DNA from: Osmia lignaria lignaria
Lineage: Eukaryota > Arthropoda > Insecta > Hymenoptera > Megachilidae
NCBI RefSeq assembly: GCF_051020975.1
Contig: NC_135044.1
Coordinates: forward strand, 684,501 to 748,500
Reading direction: 5' to 3'
DNA: 64,000 nucleotides
The notes beneath the pieces are model-generated. The model did not search any database and had not been told where the DNA came from. It worked only from the letters and a program-made list of their open reading frames with translations. Of this stretch, positions 60,803 to 64,000 are shown one piece after another. The position numbers and the translations under genes are program-made. How positions within the stretch are numbered: position 1 is the first letter of the stretch; each line of letters opens with the position of its first letter.

Positions 60803-63800
60803 GTAGGTTACCACCTGTGTACGGTCTATCGGCTTCAACCACTCGCTAATTAACCTTTCATCAAAGTCCAGCCACTGCACTACGCGCGCTCTCTACCCTA
60901 CTATCTATTCTTTCCCACTTTCTTCGGCTACGAAAGAAACGAAAGAAATTGATAGAAAGCATTAATCGTAGACGCGTGACAAGCATCGAGGAACGTTACG
61001 AGAAGGGTTTCTGTTGCAGGACCGTTGAGGTTCCGGCATCCGAGACCAGCGGAACGTTGGCCGGGAATTCTGAACGCCACCACGCTCCCGAATAGTTGCG
61101 TGCAGATACTGGACACGGTGTTCGGCGACTTTCCAGGTGCGACGATGTGGAATCCGAACACGCCGCTCAGCGAGGATTGCCTTTACGTGAACGTGGTCGC
61201 GCCACGACCTAGGCCTACCAATGCCGCTGTTATGGTATGGATATTCGGTGGTGAGTTCCAGCTGACACCTGTTCCGTCCTCGCGTTACACACAGACAAAG
61301 AGAGAGAGAGAGTAAAGTTGCCTTTACAGGTGGTCGGTTCTTGACGCGAAACGCTTATTTTTGGCCCGCGGCCTTATTTTAAGACAGCTGCCCTTTTCGA
61401 ACGGAAAGTCGCATACGGCATACGCCGTCGAAAGACTAACGGGTTAATTTTAACGATCCTCTCTCGCTCTGTCTGTGCTTGTATCGCTCGAAGCTCGAGA
61501 AATAGACACACGATTTGAAAAGAAAAAAGAAAAAAAAGAGGAAAGGTGTAATAGCTCTCGGAAAGAAATAATCGAAGGAAAAAATGGAAGATAGCCCCCT
61601 TGTAGAAAGGGCTGGCACGACGGGTTATGTAGATATTTGAAGAAGAGAGGCATTTCTTTGGAGACATGGAATCGCGGGACATCGTTGTAGGTGGCTTTTA
61701 CTCCGGCTCGGCGACCCTCGACGTTTACGATCACAAAACCCTGGTGTCCGAGGAGAAGGTGATCCTGGTCTCGATGCAGTATCGAGTTGCCAGCCTTGGT
61801 TTCCTCTACTTCGGAACGTCGGACGTTCCTGGGAACGCCGGTCTGTTCGATCAGATGATGGCCCTACAGTGGGTACGCGACAATATCGCTGCTTTTGGCG
61901 GAAATCCTGAGAACGTGACCCTGTTCGGAGAGAGCGCGGGCGCCGTATCCGTTTCTATGCACCTACTTTCGCCTCTGTCAAGGTGCATACCTTTTTCTGC
62001 TAGTCACAACCGTTTGTTTGCAATTGCTTGCCGTTGCTTGTCGTTGCTTGTCACGCTTCTCGCTTCACGCTTCTCGCATGACGAGATCGTTCGACCGACG
62101 GATCCGTCGGTCGACGGAATCGGTAACGAAATCGTACCACCTTCGAGTAATTTCCACGAACGAACAAATTATCCGGAGAGGCCGCCCGCGTCGTGGCGGC
62201 CGTTTCTATGCGTTCCAGGCATCTGTTCAGCCAAGCGATCATGCAGTCCGGTTCGCCGACGGCACCATGGGCCATCATCTCGCGGGAAGAATCGATCATG
62301 CGGGGTATTAGATTGGCCGAAGCGGTCGACTGTCCCCACGATCGGGACAATCTCCAGGAGGTGATCGACTGTCTCCTGGTGAAGGATCCGATAGAGCTGG
62401 TTACGAACGAGTGGGGCACTCTGGGCATCTGCGAGTTTCCTTTCGTCCCCGTCATCGACGGCGCGTTCCTCGACGAGACCCCTCAACGTTCCTTGGCCAC
62501 TTCCTCCTTCAAGAAAGCAAACATCATGATGGGTTCCAACACCGAGGAAGGTTTCTATTTTATCATTTACTATCTGACCGAACTGTTCCGCATCGACGGC
62601 ACCGAGGACGTGAAGGTCAGCAGAGAACAATTCGTCAGCGCCGTCTCCGAGCTGAACCCGTACGTCAATCAGATCGGAAGGCACGCGATCATCTACGAGT
62701 ACACCGACTGGCTACGTCCCGACGACCCTCACGTGAATCGCGACGCATTGGACAAGATAGTCGGCGACTATCAGTTCACCTGCAACGTGAACGAATTCGC
62801 CGGACGATACGCCGACACCGGAAATACCGTCTACATGTACTACTATAAGCACAGGTGAGAATTCTCATCGGGATATATTCCGGCTGAAAATTTTCCAAAC
62901 AAACGAACGATCCTACTGTTTTCCTTTCCGTACGTCCTGAATCGAACAGATCCGCAAACAATCCGTGGCCAAGGTGGACCGGAGTGATGCACGCGGACGA
63001 AATCAGTTATATATTCGGAGAACCGTTGGATCCCTCGAAAGGCTACACGAAGGAGGAAGCGAACTTATCGAAAAGGATGATGAGATATTGGGCGAACTTT
63101 GCGAAGTCAGGGTAAGGACGGAGGAGAAATTTCGTCTAATATTTTCGTTGTATGAGCGAGAAAAAGGTATCTCGTTAAGGGGTTAGGATACTTTGTAATT
63201 TCGAAAAAGTCGATTTTTTTTTTTTCCCTTAAATAATAGTTTGAAGCCTTAAGAACATTATGCAAAAGGCCCAGTTTCGAAACAATTTTTTTTGCTGGAA
63301 ATTCAGAGCACTGGAGCCTACTTTGAACGCGTTTTTCTCGAAAGTATGTTTTTCAAAACGGTGTGCAGGATTGCTCTAGTTCTAATGAATCAATTGCTTT
63401 GAAACTTTACAGTTACCTTTGCTATTACATTTACTAGGGACTGACCATCCGTTTTTCTTTTAATTTTCTAACAATTCTGCAAAATATAAGCAACAACTCA
63501 TTTTTCGTCGAAATTTCATCTTCAAACTTCAAACATCTGCCATATTGTTCATTTTTACAAAAATTGAAATGTCTCATCGTCAATCCCTAGCAATTTTATC
63601 ATAGTTAATTTTTCACCCAATATTACACTTAATTATAGTACAAAGTTTCAAGATAATCGATGGTTTACTTTTTCGTTTATCGCCACTTAAACAACGTCTC
63701 GTTTTCCGGTGCTGACAAAGTATCCTAACCCCTTAAGAAATAAAAGAAAGATAATGTGCTATGATTACGTTAGGGATCCGAACATCGGCGACGTCGCTTC

Positions 63801-63949
63801 GTGGACGCTGTCTTACTGGCCACCGCACAATGCCGCAACGAAAGAGTACCTGACGTTGGATACCAACAGCTCCGAAATCGGCAACGGACCTAGGGTGAAA
63901 CAGTGCACCTTCTGGAAGAAGTATCTTCCCCAGCTGCTAGCCGCCACGT
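60490..63949 (+). CDS. Ace1: Acetylcholinesterase, ace-1 lineage (6 coding exons, 3' end off right edge)
   Basis: The enzyme hydrolyses acetylcholine at cholinergic synapses. It is secreted and usually membrane-anchored through its C-terminus, which is not in this window. Six exons splice in phase to 1810 nt, about 603 residues. Residues 1 to about 31 hold a hydrophobic signal sequence. A variable segment follows to about residue 66, then the carboxylesterase domain begins at DDPLIVQTRKGKVKG. The catalytic triad is complete: Ser263 in FGESAGA, Glu389 in NTEEG and His505 in GVMHADE. The choline-binding Trp is Trp148 (ATMWNPN). The oxyanion-hole glycines are GGGFYSG with Gly183 in the position of Torpedo Gly119. 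The insect-specific free Cys near the gorge mouth is Cys350 (GICEFPF). Motifs such as DTVFGDFPGATMWNPN and APRPRPTNAAVM are diagnostic of the ace-1 type. Confidence 0.97.
61020..61250 (+). CDS. Ace1: ace-1 coding exon 2
   Basis: The acceptor TTTCTGTTGCAG ends at 61019. The exon encodes PLRFRHPRPAERWPG to AAVMVWIFG plus G and includes Trp148. The donor is GTGAGTTCC at 61251. Confidence 0.96.
61691..61982 (+). CDS. Ace1: ace-1 coding exon 3 (oxyanion hole and catalytic Ser)
   Basis: The acceptor ATCGTTGTAG ends at 61690. The exon encodes GGFYSGSATLDVYDH to SMHLLSPLS plus AG. The catalytic Ser codon AGC is at 61933-61935. The codon for the Gly119-equivalent is GGC at 61693-61695. The donor is GTGCATAC at 61983; it is weak, but the phase and protein are unambiguous. 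Confidence 0.96.
62219..62854 (+). CDS. Ace1: ace-1 coding exon 4
   Basis: The acceptor TGCGTTCCAG ends at 62218. The exon encodes HLFSQAIMQSGSPTAPW to NTVYMYYYKH plus AG. It holds the catalytic Glu (GAA, 62547-62549) and the free Cys (TGC, 62430-62432). The donor is GTGAGAAT at 62855. Confidence 0.97.
62950..63111 (+). CDS. Ace1: ace-1 coding exon 5 (catalytic His)
   Basis: The acceptor TGAATCGAACAG ends at 62949. The exon encodes SANNPWPRWTGVMHADEISY to RYWANFAKS plus GG. The catalytic His codon CAC is at 62990-62992. The donor is GTAAGGAC at 63112. Confidence 0.96.
63175..63736. mobile_element. TTAA-flanked MITE with GGGGTTA ends, in ace-1 intron 5
   Basis: TTAA at 63175-63178 is followed by GGGGTTAGGATACTTTGT. 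The right end ACAAAGTATCCTAACCCC is followed by TTAA at 63733-63736. The inverted repeats are perfect over 18 bases and the total is 562 bp. The interior is A/T-rich and non-coding, with CGAAAAAGTCGATTTTTTT and GCGTTTTTCTCGAAAG blocks shared loosely with 26139-26420. TTAA duplication points to a piggyBac-superfamily mechanism. Confidence 0.85.
63774..63949 (+). CDS. Ace1: ace-1 coding exon 6 (window-end partial gene)
   Basis: The acceptor GATTACGTTAG ends at 63773. The exon encodes DPNIGDVASWTLSYWPPH to KQCTFWKKYLPQLLAAT plus one base. It includes the conserved Cys of the C-terminal intrachain disulphide (QCTFW). The donor is GTGAGTAAC at 63950, so at least one more exon lies beyond the window. 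Confidence 0.95.
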
Positions 63950-64000
63950 GTGAGTAACACTTTCTTCTAACCATTATCTCCATTACACCGCAATCGTCGC

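Noticed and set aside
1..64000. CRISPR arrays, bacterial operons, phage or plasmid features
   Set aside because: None are seen. Genes are spliced and the repeats are eukaryotic transposons and microsatellites.

Overview
The window is eukaryotic genomic DNA, most likely from a hymenopteran insect and probably a bee. The evidence is long non-coding stretches, short spliced exons with GT-AG junctions, a CpG-rich background (many TCG/CGA words), many small palindromic DNA transposons, and an ace-1-type insect acetylcholinesterase gene. The species call is inference. No operon, CRISPR array, origin or other prokaryotic feature is present. Most open reading frames longer than 60 codons here are chance.

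Layout. (1) Positions 1-32199 carry a minus-strand immunoglobulin-domain cell-surface or secreted protein gene. Its signal-peptide exon is at 31985-32199 and the next exon at 1202-1383. The two join in frame through the canonical Ig core Trp across an intron of about 30.6 kb, and the gene continues beyond the left edge. The intron holds three copies of a dispersed repeat with a CTCF-like core, a mariner-type MITE, a Tc1 transposase fragment, a large foldback element, TTAA-flanked MITEs, a tRNA-derived SINE cluster and a near-perfect hairpin. (2) Around 32.2-34.7 kb is a candidate divergent promoter zone, with a possible plus-strand first coding exon beginning at an AAGATGGCGGC motif. (3) Positions 38141-40684 (minus strand) hold a complete five-coding-exon gene for a secreted BPI-fold lipid-binding protein of the JHBP/group-7-allergen type. 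It has a TATA box, an untranslated first exon and a poly(A) signal. (4) From about 42.9 kb to the right edge there is plus-strand sequence that may be the 5' untranslated region of acetylcholinesterase, followed by six coding exons at 60490-63949. These cover the signal peptide, the complete catalytic triad and about 600 residues. The C-terminal end lies beyond the window.

The three firm genes are functionally unrelated: a receptor-like Ig protein, a secreted lipid carrier and the synaptic enzyme that hydrolyses acetylcholine. The most noteworthy structures are non-coding: the repeat family that spreads a CTCF-like motif, the set of GGGG-type TTAA MITEs (one enlarging an ace-1 intron and sitting next to a poor splice acceptor), a 220-bp near-perfect hairpin that could be a small-RNA source, and a 193-bp tandem duplication.
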